Part shown: positions 9,625 through 19,326 of the stretch, in pieces
Position numbering within the stretch: position 1 is the first letter of the stretch
Layout of the letters: every line of letters begins with the position of its first letter
Source: Chara braunii
Taxonomy: Eukaryota > Streptophyta > Charophyceae > Charales > Characeae
Direction of reading: 5' to 3'
Length of the DNA: 26,441 bases
Assembly: GCA_003427395.1 (NCBI GenBank)
Contig: BFEA01000679.1
Location: 746,301-772,741 of the forward strand
Translations under genes and position numbers: made by a program
The notes under the pieces: generated by a model
Database searches by the model: none
What the model was told of the DNA's origin: nothing
Seen by the model: only the letters and a program-made list of their open reading frames with translations

Positions 9625-9763
9625 GTTCTTCATTGATGATGATGAAGAGACTATTCCAGCATTGTCAATTATGAGCTCTTGGTGTGTTCTTATNGTTCTT
9701 CATTGATGATGATGAAGAGACTATTCCAGCATTGTCAATTATGAGCTCTTGGTGTGTTCTTAT
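9625..9763. repeat. Perfect 69-bp tandem duplication around an N
   Basis: Copies 9625-9693 and 9695-9763 are identical and separated by a single N (9694). The 3' LTR has this block once. This looks like two contig ends joined without collapsing their overlap, not biology. Confidence 0.85.
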
Positions 9764-9871
9764 TTGGTGAAACTCGTGATGCAATTCTGTTGTTGGTTCG
9801 AGGTCACGACTATCTGGTCTTATGTGTATGATGCTGTTTGATTTCTGAAATTCGCTATCTTCCTTGCAATT

Positions 9872-9883
9872 TGGTATCGGAGT
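9872..9883 (+). promoter_or_regulatory. tRNA primer-binding site, element 2
   Basis: TGGTATCGGAGT lies three bases after the LTR end. It is one base different from the plant initiator-Met PBS TGGTATCAGAG. The same variant occurs at 25240 after another LTR-like end. Confidence 0.8.
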
Positions 9884-10524
9884 TGTGGTACGTTGCACTC
9901 ATCTGGCGCTTGTCTTCTGGCTATGCGGTAAATACATGCGGTCTACTTGGTGAGTGAGGCCGTAGGCGGTGTGTAGTGAGGAGGGCGGAGACAAGGTGTG
10001 GCGACCCAAGAGGAGAGGGGAATCGCCAGGAAGGCTACGGTGTGTATATTGGGTGTTCGTTGTGTGATGAGAACTATCTGGTGGTTGATTGATGCTGAGG
10101 TGGAACGGCGAGATAATGTTGGTTATGCCGATGCAGTGACTGTTCATCGCAATCGCCATCAGGTCATCTGGTGAGAATATCTGTGGTTGGGAGCAGTTAT
10201 AATGAGGTACGTTGCTCTTAACCTTATCTACCCTCTTCATCACTTCTTACCGTGAGGTTGTGAGTTCCTTCTTGAGAATCCTCTCATGTGAGGTGTCGTG
10301 TGCGCTGAACCTTGAGAGTCGGCATTGTTTACGTGGAGCATCTGGAAGGAGAGGGCGGTGCTTTCTAAAGGGCCCTGGACGGAGCACTGGGTCACGGTCA
10401 CCATGCCAACCCACCGGGAGTAGAGCACACATGCTTTGCTGCTTTGTCCTTGTCTGCTTGCTGCGCTCATAGAAGGGGTACTGAAGGACAGGCCAGCCCT
10501 ATGGGAGAGACGAGTACCGGGCGT

Positions 10525-10533
10525 CTATAAATA
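10525..10533 (+). promoter_or_regulatory. TATA-like box in the element 2 leader
   Basis: CTATAAATA sits in otherwise GC-rich sequence. A second, weaker one (GATAAATAC, about 10668-10676) follows a CCAAT-like motif near 10638. An internal promoter is possible, but nothing else supports it. Confidence 0.25.
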
Positions 10534-11133
10534 AACACCGGTTGGGGAAACCATTGGCTATGATCGTCGTCCTGCTGCGACGTAAAATAATTCCTGATGA
10601 CACTTGGGGGCGGTCGTTAAATTGCCTCTGGATCAGCCAATTGGTGTAAGGCTCGCTGCACGCGAGGATAAATACAGTGCAGGGCTGGCCAGCTCAGCAG
10701 CTACTCGGGGCACAGGGGTGGGTCGTTGCACACCTTTAGTCACGCACGCCAAACCGGTTGCTTAGGGACGCTAACGTCAAGTGACAATCAAGGGGAATTG
10801 GGGAAGGGGTAGATTCCAGGTGATAATTTCGAGTAAGATACCATCTTGTGAACAGACCAAACAAACGATTCTATTTTGATTTTGATTAATTATGCTGTCA
10901 TTAACATCTGACAGACAACACTAGTTAGAACTGTTTTATGTTCCTTGTGTTTTCTGTTTGCGGAATAATCAAAGTGCAATAGTTTGCGTTTGTAGGAATC
11001 TGAACTTACCTGTTGGACCCGAATGTATAGTCTCTGACCTAGCCGCCGATTATTTATAAATCGGTCTGAACATGTCACTGAGGTAGGCATCGATTGAGTG
11101 TCCTAGTGCAGGTACTGTACAGTGTTGTAGCTT

Positions 11134-13036
11134 ATGAGTGACAGGGAGATTCCACAACCGGACGACCGGCTCTTGTGATCGGCTAGACGACCGATTGCCC
11201 ACTTGGCTTTAGGACCAGAGGGTGACAAATATCTGTTCCGCCAGCGTAGGGAGAGACAGCAACAGCAGAGGAGAGCTAGAGCAGCAGAGGCTAGCAGGGC
11301 GCTCGTAAGCGAAGCCGCAACTTCAGCCACCATGGCCACTTCTGCGCAGCAGAGTTCCCAGGCTAACAGTTAAGGATCTGCAGGGTCAATGGTCGCACAA
11401 ACCCAGAGTCAGTCTACTGGCGTTATGGCAAGCCAGCCATTGGTGTTGTCACCCGAGGATATCGCCATACAGCAGGCTGCCCTGCAAGAGGCACAACTAC
11501 AAAAGGCTTTAGGAGAGATTAAAGCGGAGAAAGAGAAAATGATTAGAAGAAGAGCCAGGATGCAGCGGAGAAAAGCGGACGTTAGTGAGTTAGAGGAAAT
11601 GGACCCTGTAGAGATGGAGAATGATGTGAGAACCATAGGTTTGGTCTTGTTGAGTGTAGTAGAAATGGAAGATCACCAAATGGAGGTCTTACAGGACATC
11701 CAACAGAGTCTGGTTGTGTTAGTCGGGCAAATGCAGGCGGCACCATCACCGTTTGGGCTCGGTGCCTGGCCCGTTGTACATCCTCCTCCTTTTGTCCCAC
11801 CGGTGACTGGGGTATCCCCATATACAACTCCAGCATTGGTCCAGACCGTTTCCCTGGGTATGCCCTTGACAGGCGGGTTCTCAGCAGGTCCTAATTTACA
11901 GGTTCCTGTACAACCAGTGTATTCCCAACCACCGTTGCAGATTGCAGTTACAACGCAACCTGCTGTCTCGCAGCCTGTACAGCCGCAGGGTACACAGCCC
12001 CTACAACTAGTGTAGCAGCCTGTATCACAGGGTCCACAACCCAGTGTAATGCAAGGACCGGGACAAAGTCAGTGGGTACCGAAGACGACCATCGCCGCTC
12101 CGAAACCCTTTACCGGGGATAAGAGGGGCGAAGACCTCGACACTTGGTTGAGGGCAGTGCCGGTCTATGTCAAGTGTAAACTTACCTTACCGCATGAGGA
12201 AGTGCTTGTGGCCGCATCCTACCTAGAGGGTAGTGCAACAAGATGGTTGAGTGGTTTAGTGTAGTTACAAGGGTACGAAAGACAGGTGGCATGATCCTCA
12301 GGAGGCTCAAAAAGCCACTGACGCGATCCTGACACTGCACACGAGGCAATTCAAGTCAGTTAGGGAGGCCACTGACGCTGTAGAGCGTCTGATCTGTGTC
12401 CCTGGGATGCGCTATGACCCCCAGGTCTTACTTACCTCCTACCTGAGATGCTTTCCTATGCCTCCTAGGAATCAGTTGGCAGGTGAGGCCAACGTCAATG
12501 TGCACAACTTCCCCTCGTTCAGCAAGAAGGCCCTAGACCTTGAGGCGAAGATAGGGCATGGACATAATCCCACAACGGATGGTAGGAAGAAAACACTGCC
12601 TCCCAACTGGAAGGCGAAGGGTCCCATTATGTTTGTCGATGTTCAACCATCGAGTTGGATGACAATTCCAGGATGGAGTGGGTTCAGAGGCTGGCAGCGT
12701 AGAAGCTTCAGGGGGTGGAGTAGTCGTTGTCGTAGCTCATAAAGGTAAGGCGACCGGTAGATGCCGTGGGGGTTCCCGGTCAAAGAGTCGAGTTGACCCC
12801 AATGCTCCTCCATGGGAGAAAGCGGGTCTCACTGAGGACGTGTGAGAGATAGGTACACCCGGCAGACCTGTATTCGTTGTGGACAGTATGGCCACAACCA
12901 ATTCAAGTGCCACAATAAGAAGGTGACAGAGAAGATCCCACCTACGATGGGGCAGGCGTTGGGATCCTCCACTCCCGTCGGTAGCAATGTTGCCAGTACT
13001 TCAGGCACTGCTCCGGGAAACACGTCGGGCCAGTAG
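11134..13036 (+). pseudogene. gag: Gag polyprotein of element 2, broken
   Basis: The start ATGAGTG at 11134 is shared with element 1. The N-terminal part is Gln/Arg/Ala-rich and helical, followed by a Lys/Glu-rich segment (about 11500-11600) and a Pro/Gln/Val-rich linker. The gag core reads KPFTGDKRGEDLDTWLR and AASYLEGSATRWL (near 12100-12255). The zinc knuckle CIRCGQYGHNQFKC (12869-12910) is an intact CCHC, unlike element 1. Damage: TGA 11176-11178, TAA 11371-11373, TAG 12013-12015 and TAG 12262-12264. A deletion of about 25 codons near 12285 and frameshifts at about 12600-12740 and near 12843 add to it. It ends at TAG 13034-13036, six codons past the GGA-AAC of the slippery site. Confidence 0.88.
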
Positions 13037-13056
13037 GAATAGTAGTTGTTCCTGCT
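13015..13056 (+). promoter_or_regulatory. Putative -1 ribosomal frameshift signal, element 2
   Basis: GGGAAAC (13015-13021) is phased as G_GGA_AAC in the gag frame. The pol frame is -1 relative to gag and is closed upstream by TAG at 12982-12984, so the two frames overlap only over 12985-13036. After a 10-nt spacer, AGTAGGA (13032-13038) pairs with TCCTGCT (13050-13056) with one G-U pair and an 11-nt loop. Relative to element 1 the stem has an A-U to G-C compensatory change. Confidence 0.7.
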
Positions 13057-16000
13057 AGGGTCGAGGTGGTGGATACACCCTTACCATCTCGAGAGATGGC
13101 CCAAACTATTGACTCCATTGTCGTCCTGCAAACACGTCCAGACCAATCGAGCCTCTGTTTGATGAATGTGTTTGAGTCCTTAAAGGAGTTGGAGGAGGAG
13201 TGGTCTAGATCAGACCCGCGAGCTTCTTGGACGACACTAGTCAAAGCCCCTAAGGGTGAGATGTTTGTCAGCGAGGTGCTCATTGGCGGCCGCAAGGCCG
13301 GGGCCTATTATGACACTTGCTCGACTAGGAACTTTATCAGACGCGCGTGCGTTGAGAGGCTGCGTTTAGAGGGGCAAGTGCAGCGCCCGAGTCGACCTGC
13401 GGAGTGGGCCTGCGCCAACAAACAACGCATGTTCGTTAATGACTACCTCCAGAGTGTTGAGTGTTGTTTCCCGTACGCGGGAGGGGAATTGAGACATCAT
13501 GTTTCGTTCCTAGTGAGTGATGATCTCCCCATGGATATGTTGTTAGGTATGTACTACCTCTCTGTGGCACAACCCCAGTTTGATTGGGACCGAAAAGTGG
13601 TCAAACACACTTTGTCAGGTGGAGGGACTGTCAGATTACATAAGTTCAAAGCTAGTAGTCTGCTCAAGTCCTATGGATGCATGTGTGCGGCCGCGTTTTA
13701 TAATTATTATAAGCAAAATCAGGAGGAGGGCATGTATCTAGTTTATGTCTCTTCTGCGGGCGAGCCGGTGAAAATGCCGCCGGAGATAGAGGGAGTAGTC
13801 GCTAAGTACCCTGATCTATTTGAAGAGCCGAAAGGGGTTTTTGAGAGGGAGGTCGTCCACGCGATAGAGATTATCCCAGGGTCTAGCATCCGAAAGGGTA
13901 GAATCTATCGGATGTCTCCAGGCGAGCTTGATGAGCTTCGCTGGCAACTCAAGGAACTCGTAGAGAAGGGTTGGATCCGGCCGAGTGTTTCTCCTTATGG
14001 GTCTCCAGTCCTATTTGTACCCAAGAAGAAGGAAGGAACACTTAGGATGTGCATTGATTACAGGGGCCTCAATGCCATCACTGTAAAGAACAGAGAGCCC
14101 CTACCGCGCATCGATGACTTGCTAGATAGAGTGCAAGGGTGTCGGTACTTCAGTAAGATAGATATGAAGCCCAGGTACCATCAAATTGCAATCCGGCCCG
14201 AGGATCAACACAAAACCGCTTTTCAGACTAGGTACGGTCTGTACGAGTTTGTGGTGATGCCTTTCGGCCTTTGCAATGCTCCTGGCACCTTTCAACACGC
14301 TATGAAATGGATATTCATGACTACTTGGATAAGTTTGTCATCGTGTACCTCGATGACATACTTATTTTTAGTAAGACTGTCGAGGAGCACGTTGCGCACT
14401 TGGACAAAGTCCTTAGTCTTCTGCGACAACACAAGTTCAAGATCAACGGTGAGAAGTGCGAGTTTGGCCGCACCCGTGTCTTGTATTTGGGTCATGAGAT
14501 TTCCGCGGAGGGATTAAAGCCCGATGACGCGAAGGTGGCCAACATTCATGACTGGCCGCGTCCTCAGTCTGTGACTGAGATGAGGTCTTTCTTAGGGATG
14601 ACCGGCTACTATCGCAACTTCGTGAAGAACTATAGTATAGTTGTCGCCCCTTTGACTGACCTGACTCGCCTTGACACCCCATGGGAGTGGACAGACAGAT
14701 GCGAGGCTGCTTTCAGACATTTGAAGCATGCGTTGACGCATCATGAGGTCTTGAAACTTCCTGATCCTGACAAGCCATTTATAGTAACTATGGATGCTAG
14801 CCAGTTTGGCATAGGCGCCGTACTTGCACAGCAGGAGGGGAAGAAGTTGAGGCCAATGGAGTACATGTCCAAGAAAATGTCGTCTCAGAAGTTGGCCAAA
14901 TCCACCTATGAGAAGGAACTCTATGCGGTTTATAAGGCTCTGACCCATTGGAGGCACTATCTCCTTGGGAGGTTCGTCATCCTCAGGACTCATCATCAGA
15001 CCCTGATATGGATGAGAACTCAGCCAGTGCTCTCTGACGCTCTCAAGCGTTGGATCGAAGTCATTGAGCAGTATGACTTTGACCCGCAGTATTTGAAAGG
15101 GGAGTACAACAAGGTTGCTGATGCCTTGTCGCGTAGACCTGATTTCTCAGGTGCGCTGATTACTGAGTTCGATCTTACAAACGATGTTACTTGCTCTTTG
15201 GTGGAAGCCTATCGCGAGGACCGGTTTATATCGGAGATTATACGCAGACTCGAGGCGAAGGACAAGGTGACTTCTGCCGAGTTTGAGTTGGTCAACGGAC
15301 TGCTGTTCCTTGAGAAGGAAGGGAATAAACGTCTGTGTGTACCAGATAGAGAGTCTTTAAGTAGTTTATTTTTAGGAGAGTGTCATGACGCCACCAACCA
15401 TTTTGGTTTTAAGAAGACTGCAGCCAATTTGTTGCAGCGGTTCTGGTGGCCCACGATGATCAGAGATGCTAAGCTGTACGTGGAGACTTGTCAGGTTTGT
15501 CAGAGAGACAAGCCCCGTACACAGGCCCCTCTTGGGCTCCTCAAGCCCCTTCTGATTCCGAAAAGGCCTGGTGAGAGCCTGTCCATGGACTTCATGGATA
15601 CGCTGATAACCAGCAAGAGCGGAATGAGACACATCTTTGTTATCGTGGATAGGTTTAGTAAGTACGCTAGGTTAGTTGCAATTCTGGAGACAGCGAAGAC
15701 TGAGCATGTGATTAAGCTGTTCAAAGAGAACTGGGTTAGAGATTTTGGATTGCCAAAGACTATAGTTAGTGACCGTGATGTGCGATTCACAAGTGAACTG
15801 TGGAAAGCCGCAGCTGCAGAACAGGGGAACGCAACTGCATATGACATCAGGAAACCATCCCGAGGCGAATGGACAAGCAGAATAGTTGAACCGCGTTGTA
15901 CAACACCTGCTGAGGCATTACATCAAGCCAAATCAGGTAGACTGGGATGAGAAACTTGCTCTCACTGCCAGCCTGTATAACAACGCGGTCCACAGCGCAA

Positions 16001-16692
16001 CGGGCATGAGCCCGAATAGTCTGCTATTAACCTTTAAACCTAGACTGCCCTTGGATTTCTTACTACCTGAGAACCAGCCCCCTGCTGCACCAGGAATTTC
16101 AGAGTTCGCTTATCGATATGAGCAGCTAATGCAACAGGCTGTTGAGCAGATGCACAAGACACAGACGACGATGATAGAATCTGAGAACAAACACCGCCGT
16201 CCATCCACGTTTCAGGTAGGAGAGAGAATCTGGGTCAAGTCCTCGGAACTGGGACAGGAGCACGGGATCTCCCGCAAGCTCATGCCACAGTACTTTGGAC
16301 CATGGGAGATTCTAGATGTTGTTGGGAATGAACCAGATGGGTCGTCTTATGTTGTCCGCATCCCTGGTCACTTACGCACTTACCCTGTTTTCCACTCCTC
16401 AAAGCTTGCACCTTTTAAAGAAACAGATCAGTTTCCATCTCGTTGCTCAATGCTGCCCCCAACCATGGATGGAGAGGTCGACATCGATGATATTGTTGAC
16501 CACTGGGAGATGCCAGTTCCAAGACTAACAGGCAGAGAACGTCCTCTGAAACCGAAGCTGTAGTATCGAGTTCGGTTCAGACATCACACTGATCCAAAGG
16601 AGTACAGATGGTTCACAAGGGAGGAACTGATGCAGACCGCTCCACAGGTAGTCGCCGACTATGAGAAGTCCTTACGGAAAGGAAAGCGCTAG
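13015..16692 (+). pseudogene. pol: Pol polyprotein of element 2 (protease, RT, RNase H, integrase, chromodomain-like tail), broken
   Basis: Protease: the catalytic triplet reads D-T-C (13312-13320) where retropepsins have D-T/S-G; LLGMYYL follows at the expected distance. [18 protein letters not shown] with catalytic Asp (14161-14163), a one-base deletion near 14315, then YLDD (14346-14357). RNase H: MDASQ and YEKEL are present, but the third acidic residue is His (RTHHQTL, 14991-14993; element 1 keeps RTDHQTL). Integrase: HHCC (ECHDATNHF to CQVCQ), core Asp residues in MDFMD and SDRD, and a frameshift near 15825. GQAE, holding the core Glu, is followed by TAG. The GPWEILD module and a chromodomain-like tail follow; the tail is interrupted by TAG 16561-16563. 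Final stop TAG 16690-16692. Confidence 0.9.
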
Positions 16693-17333
16693 ATTATCGA
16701 AGACTGGACTTCTCAGAGGACTAGCGAAGTATGGAGGAGGGAATGCGAGGCATAAGACCTCAATAAGCCCCATTGGGCCCTATTTGGAACAGCGTTGACC
16801 ACCCTAAGTGAAGGCAGGCCGGACAGACCCTCAGAGGCCTATTTTGGACTACTGCACCAGTTGGTTGGACGCGCCCAGGCCTTGGCTTCCTTGATCAAAT
16901 GCATCTGATTCAGGCCCAGGGCGAGATTCGCAACATAGGCCCAACTCAGGTAGTCGGTTCAGACATCACACTAATCCAAAGGAGGACAGATGGTTCACAA
17001 GGGAGGAACTGATGCAAACCGCTCCACAGGTAGTCGCCCACTATGAGAAGTCCTTAGGAAAGCGCCAGATTATCGAAGACTGGACTTCTCAGAGGACTAG
17101 CGAAGTATGGAGGAGGGAATGCAAGGCACAAGGCCTCAATAAGCCCCATTGGGCCCTATTTGGAATAGCGTCGGCCGCCCTAAGTGAAGGCAGGCCGGAC
17201 AGACCCTCAGAGGCCTATTCAGGCAGTTGCGCTGCACCAGTTGGTTGGACGTGCCCAGGCCTTGGCTTCCTTTATCAAATGCATCTGAGTCAGGCCCTGG
17301 GCGAGATTCGCAACATAGGCCCAACTCAGGTAG
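16572..17333. repeat. Tandem duplication of the pol end and 3' LTR start
   Basis: Unit A (16572-16953, 382 bp) and unit B (16954-17333, 380 bp) both start TCGGTTCAGACATCACACT and end CAACTCAGGTAG. Each contains the chromodomain end of pol, the polypurine tract and the first roughly 210 bases of the LTR (16744 and 17120). The copies differ at many positions, so the duplication is old. Only unit B runs on into a full LTR. Confidence 0.9.
17109..17119 (+). promoter_or_regulatory. Polypurine tract, element 2
   Basis: GGAGGAGGGAA lies immediately before the TG of the 3' LTR. It is the plus-strand primer for cDNA synthesis. A duplicate lies just before 16744. Confidence 0.8.
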
Positions 17334-18023
17334 CGAGCAGTTGGGCACAGGTAACTGTCCGCAGCCCTGGGCCAATTTGTTTTGGTCTGGGCCTCAGTCT
17401 ACCGGGGCCTACCGGAAGCTTCTTGGGAAAGGCCCAACGCAGCCTGGGACAGAAGGCAGACAGGCCACTTCCATATAGCAAAGGGCCTGCCTCCGCATTG
17501 GACATTCGGGTGTTGGCTGCATGCTACGCAAGCGCTGAAGCTGGCTAGCGCTCACACGCTCACGGGCGAGCAGGGACGAGTAGGCAGCCATAGCCGAGCT
17601 GTGCTGTTGTGAGCTGGGTGTGGCGCAGGGTGGTCCTTGGGTGCATGTGGCATCTGTGTGTTGGGGAACGGGGTTGTGAGTGAAGCGAGAGACATACCTG
17701 GTGCTGGAAGCGTGCGGCATTGGCCGCTATCTGCTCGTACTTCAGGAGAGTTGTTGTCGTCATCTTCGACATTGAGTCTAGGCTAGATAGGATCTGCCAT
17801 CTGTAGTCCGGGCGCTGAGCGCCAGATAGGATATCAACATTGGTTCTTCATTGATGATGATGAAGAGACTATTCCAGCATTGTCAATTATGAGCTCTTGG
17901 TGTGTTCTTATTTGGTGAAACTCGTGATGCAATTCTGCTGTTGGTTCGAGGTCACGATTATCTGGTCTTATGTGTATGATGCTGTTTGATTTCTGAAATT
18001 CGCTATCGCTCATCTTCCTTGCA
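17120..18023 (+). repeat. 3' LTR of element 2
   Basis: Begins TGCAAGGCAC and ends CTTCCTTGCA, followed by ACTA. It is shorter than the 5' LTR because it lacks the roughly 25-base segment and the artefactual 69-bp duplication. It carries the palindrome GGCGCTGAGCGCC at 17811-17823. Confidence 0.92.
17811..17823. repeat. Conserved LTR palindrome (3' LTR copy)
   Basis: GGCGCT-G-AGCGCC, a perfect palindrome around one base. Confidence 0.65.
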
Positions 18024-19301
18024 ACTAGTGCTAACCTGGTACAACGATTCTGGTGGCCTAACATGCTTGACGATGCGAAGACCTATGTTCAGACTTGCCA
18101 TGTCTGTCAATGGGGTAAGCCGCGGACTCAAGCTCCGCTTGGGTTATTAAAGCCTTTACCCATTCCTGCTGGTCCGGGACAGAGTGTTTCCGTGGACTTC
18201 ATGGATACCCTCGTGACCAGCAAGAGCGGCAAGAGGCATATCTTTGTCATAGTTGATAGGTTCACTAAATATGCTAGACTAATCGCCATGCCAGAGACTG
18301 CCAGGACTGAGCACGTCATCAAGTTATTCATGGATAACTGGGTGCGTGACGTTGGTCTGCCAAAGACGATTGTTAGTGATAGAGATGTCCGGTTCACCAA
18401 CGAGATGTGGAAAAAGGCCGCTGAACAGATGGGCAGCCAGCTCCAAATGACTTCTGGGAATCATCCCGAAGACAATGGGCAGGCTGAACAGATGAACCGT
18501 GTGGTGCAGCATCTGCGGAGGCACTATATCAAGCCCATCCAGGATGACTGGGATGAGACATTACCTGTCATCGCCAGTCTGTACAATAATGCTGTACATA
18601 GCACCACCGGTGTCAGTCCTAATCAGCTGCATTTGGGGTGGAAGCCTAGATCTGCTTTATACTTCGTCCTACCTGAAAATCGAACTGCTGCAACCCCTGG
18701 AACCATTGAATCTGGTGTCCAGTATGAGAAGCTGTTGCAGCAGACTGTCGAACACATCAAGAAATCTCAAGAAGCAATGATTGCTTCTGGGAACAAGCAT
18801 CGCCGAGAGTCCACATTTCAGGTAGGGGAACGTGTCTGGGTCAAGGCTATTGAGTTGGGACAGGAATTCGGCATCTCTAAAAAACTAATGCCTCAGTATT
18901 TCGGTCCCTGGGAAGTCTTAGACATTGTGGGTAGTGATTTGGATGGTCCCTCGTACGTGATTCGAATCCCTGGTCACCTACGCACCTACCCTGTGTTTCA
19001 CGCCTCAAAGCTTGCACCTTTCGCTGAGACTGAACAATTCCCATCAAGGAGATCTATGCTGCCCCCAACCATGGATGGTCACGTGGATGTCGACGATATT
19101 CTGGAACACAGAGACATGCCTGTTCCCAAGCCAGCTGGCCAAGGAAGACCGCCTAAACCTGTGAGGGAGCACATGGTACGGTTCAGGCATCACACGGATC
19201 CAAAGGAAGACCGATGGTTCACAAGAGAGGAACTAGTCAAGACAGCTCCTCAGATCGTGGCAGAGTATGAAAGAAAATTGAAGGGGAAAGCACCAGCATG
19301 A
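18024..19301 (+). pseudogene. pol: Integrase and chromodomain-like C-terminus of element 1 (intact 3' part of pol)
   Basis: Open for 425 codons in the element 1 pol frame; there is no start of its own because it is the tail of an interrupted polyprotein. It begins SANLVQRFWWP, the second part of the HHCC module, with the two Cys in TCHVCQ. The DD35E core shows VDFMD, SDRDVRF and HPEDNGQAEQMNR, with all three acidic residues present. The C-terminal GPY/F-like module is QYFGPWEVLDIVG and RTYPVFHASKLAPF. A tail with VDDILEHR, MVRFRHHTDPKEDRW and FTREEL then aligns with a chromodomain, although about 20 residues separate the first strand from the rest. The first two cage aromatics look altered. 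The natural end is TGA 19299-19301. Confidence 0.85.
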
Positions 19302-19310
19302 AGCATCTCA

Positions 19311-19326
19311 GCGGAGGGGGATGGAA
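19311..19326 (+). promoter_or_regulatory. Polypurine tract, element 1
   Basis: GCGGAGGGGGATGGAA lies directly before the TG of the 3' LTR, ten bases after the pol stop. Confidence 0.75.

Larger units (their letters stand above)
8866..9868 (+). repeat. 5' LTR of element 2
   Basis: Begins TGCGAGGCAC and ends CTTCCTTGCA, so it has TG..CA ends. It is followed after three bases by a tRNA-like PBS. It matches 17120-18023 throughout. It has about 25 extra bases near 8980-9005 (around CTACTTCGCAACTAGG) relative to the 3' LTR, and a duplicated 69-bp block around an N (see 9625-9763). I found no convincing TATA box. Confidence 0.9.
9869..11133 (+). other. Untranslated leader of element 2
   Basis: About 1.26 kb lie between the LTR and gag. 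There is no supported coding sequence; minus-strand open frames here have no recognisable content. It contains the PBS at its start, two TATA-like boxes (10525, 10670) with a CCAAT-like AGCCAATTGG between them, and the segment near 10919-11133 shared with the element 1 leader. Confidence 0.7.
8866..18023 (+). mobile_element. Ty3/Gypsy chromovirus element 2, complete but inactive
   Basis: A full-length element nested in element 1, of the same family and orientation. Order: LTR (8866-9868), PBS (9872), leader, gag (11134), -1 frameshift site (13015), pol (protease, RT, RNase H, integrase, chromodomain-like tail; to 16692), polypurine tract (17109) and LTR (17120-18023), with ACTA duplicated on both sides. 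A 382-bp tandem duplication covers the pol end and LTR start. The LTRs differ at nine of about 220 bases in a segment I compared by eye (about 9330-9550 versus 17545-17770), eight of them transitions, so the insertion is not recent. Confidence 0.9.

Noticed and set aside
11103-11339. Minus-strand frame with an Ala/Leu/Cys-rich, membrane-like N-terminus
   Set aside because: It is the antisense of the Gln/Arg/Ala-rich gag N-terminus; the hydrophobic look arises from complementing those codons.
12833-12845. Nonsense Trp-to-TGA mutation before the element 2 zinc knuckle
   Set aside because: Comparison with element 1 (DVWRERY) shows that a one-base deletion and frameshift near 12843 explain the sequence better.
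17012-17548. 178-codon plus-strand frame across the pol end and 3' LTR
   Set aside because: It is read through the duplicated pol tail into LTR sequence; the related LTR at 8866 does not preserve it.
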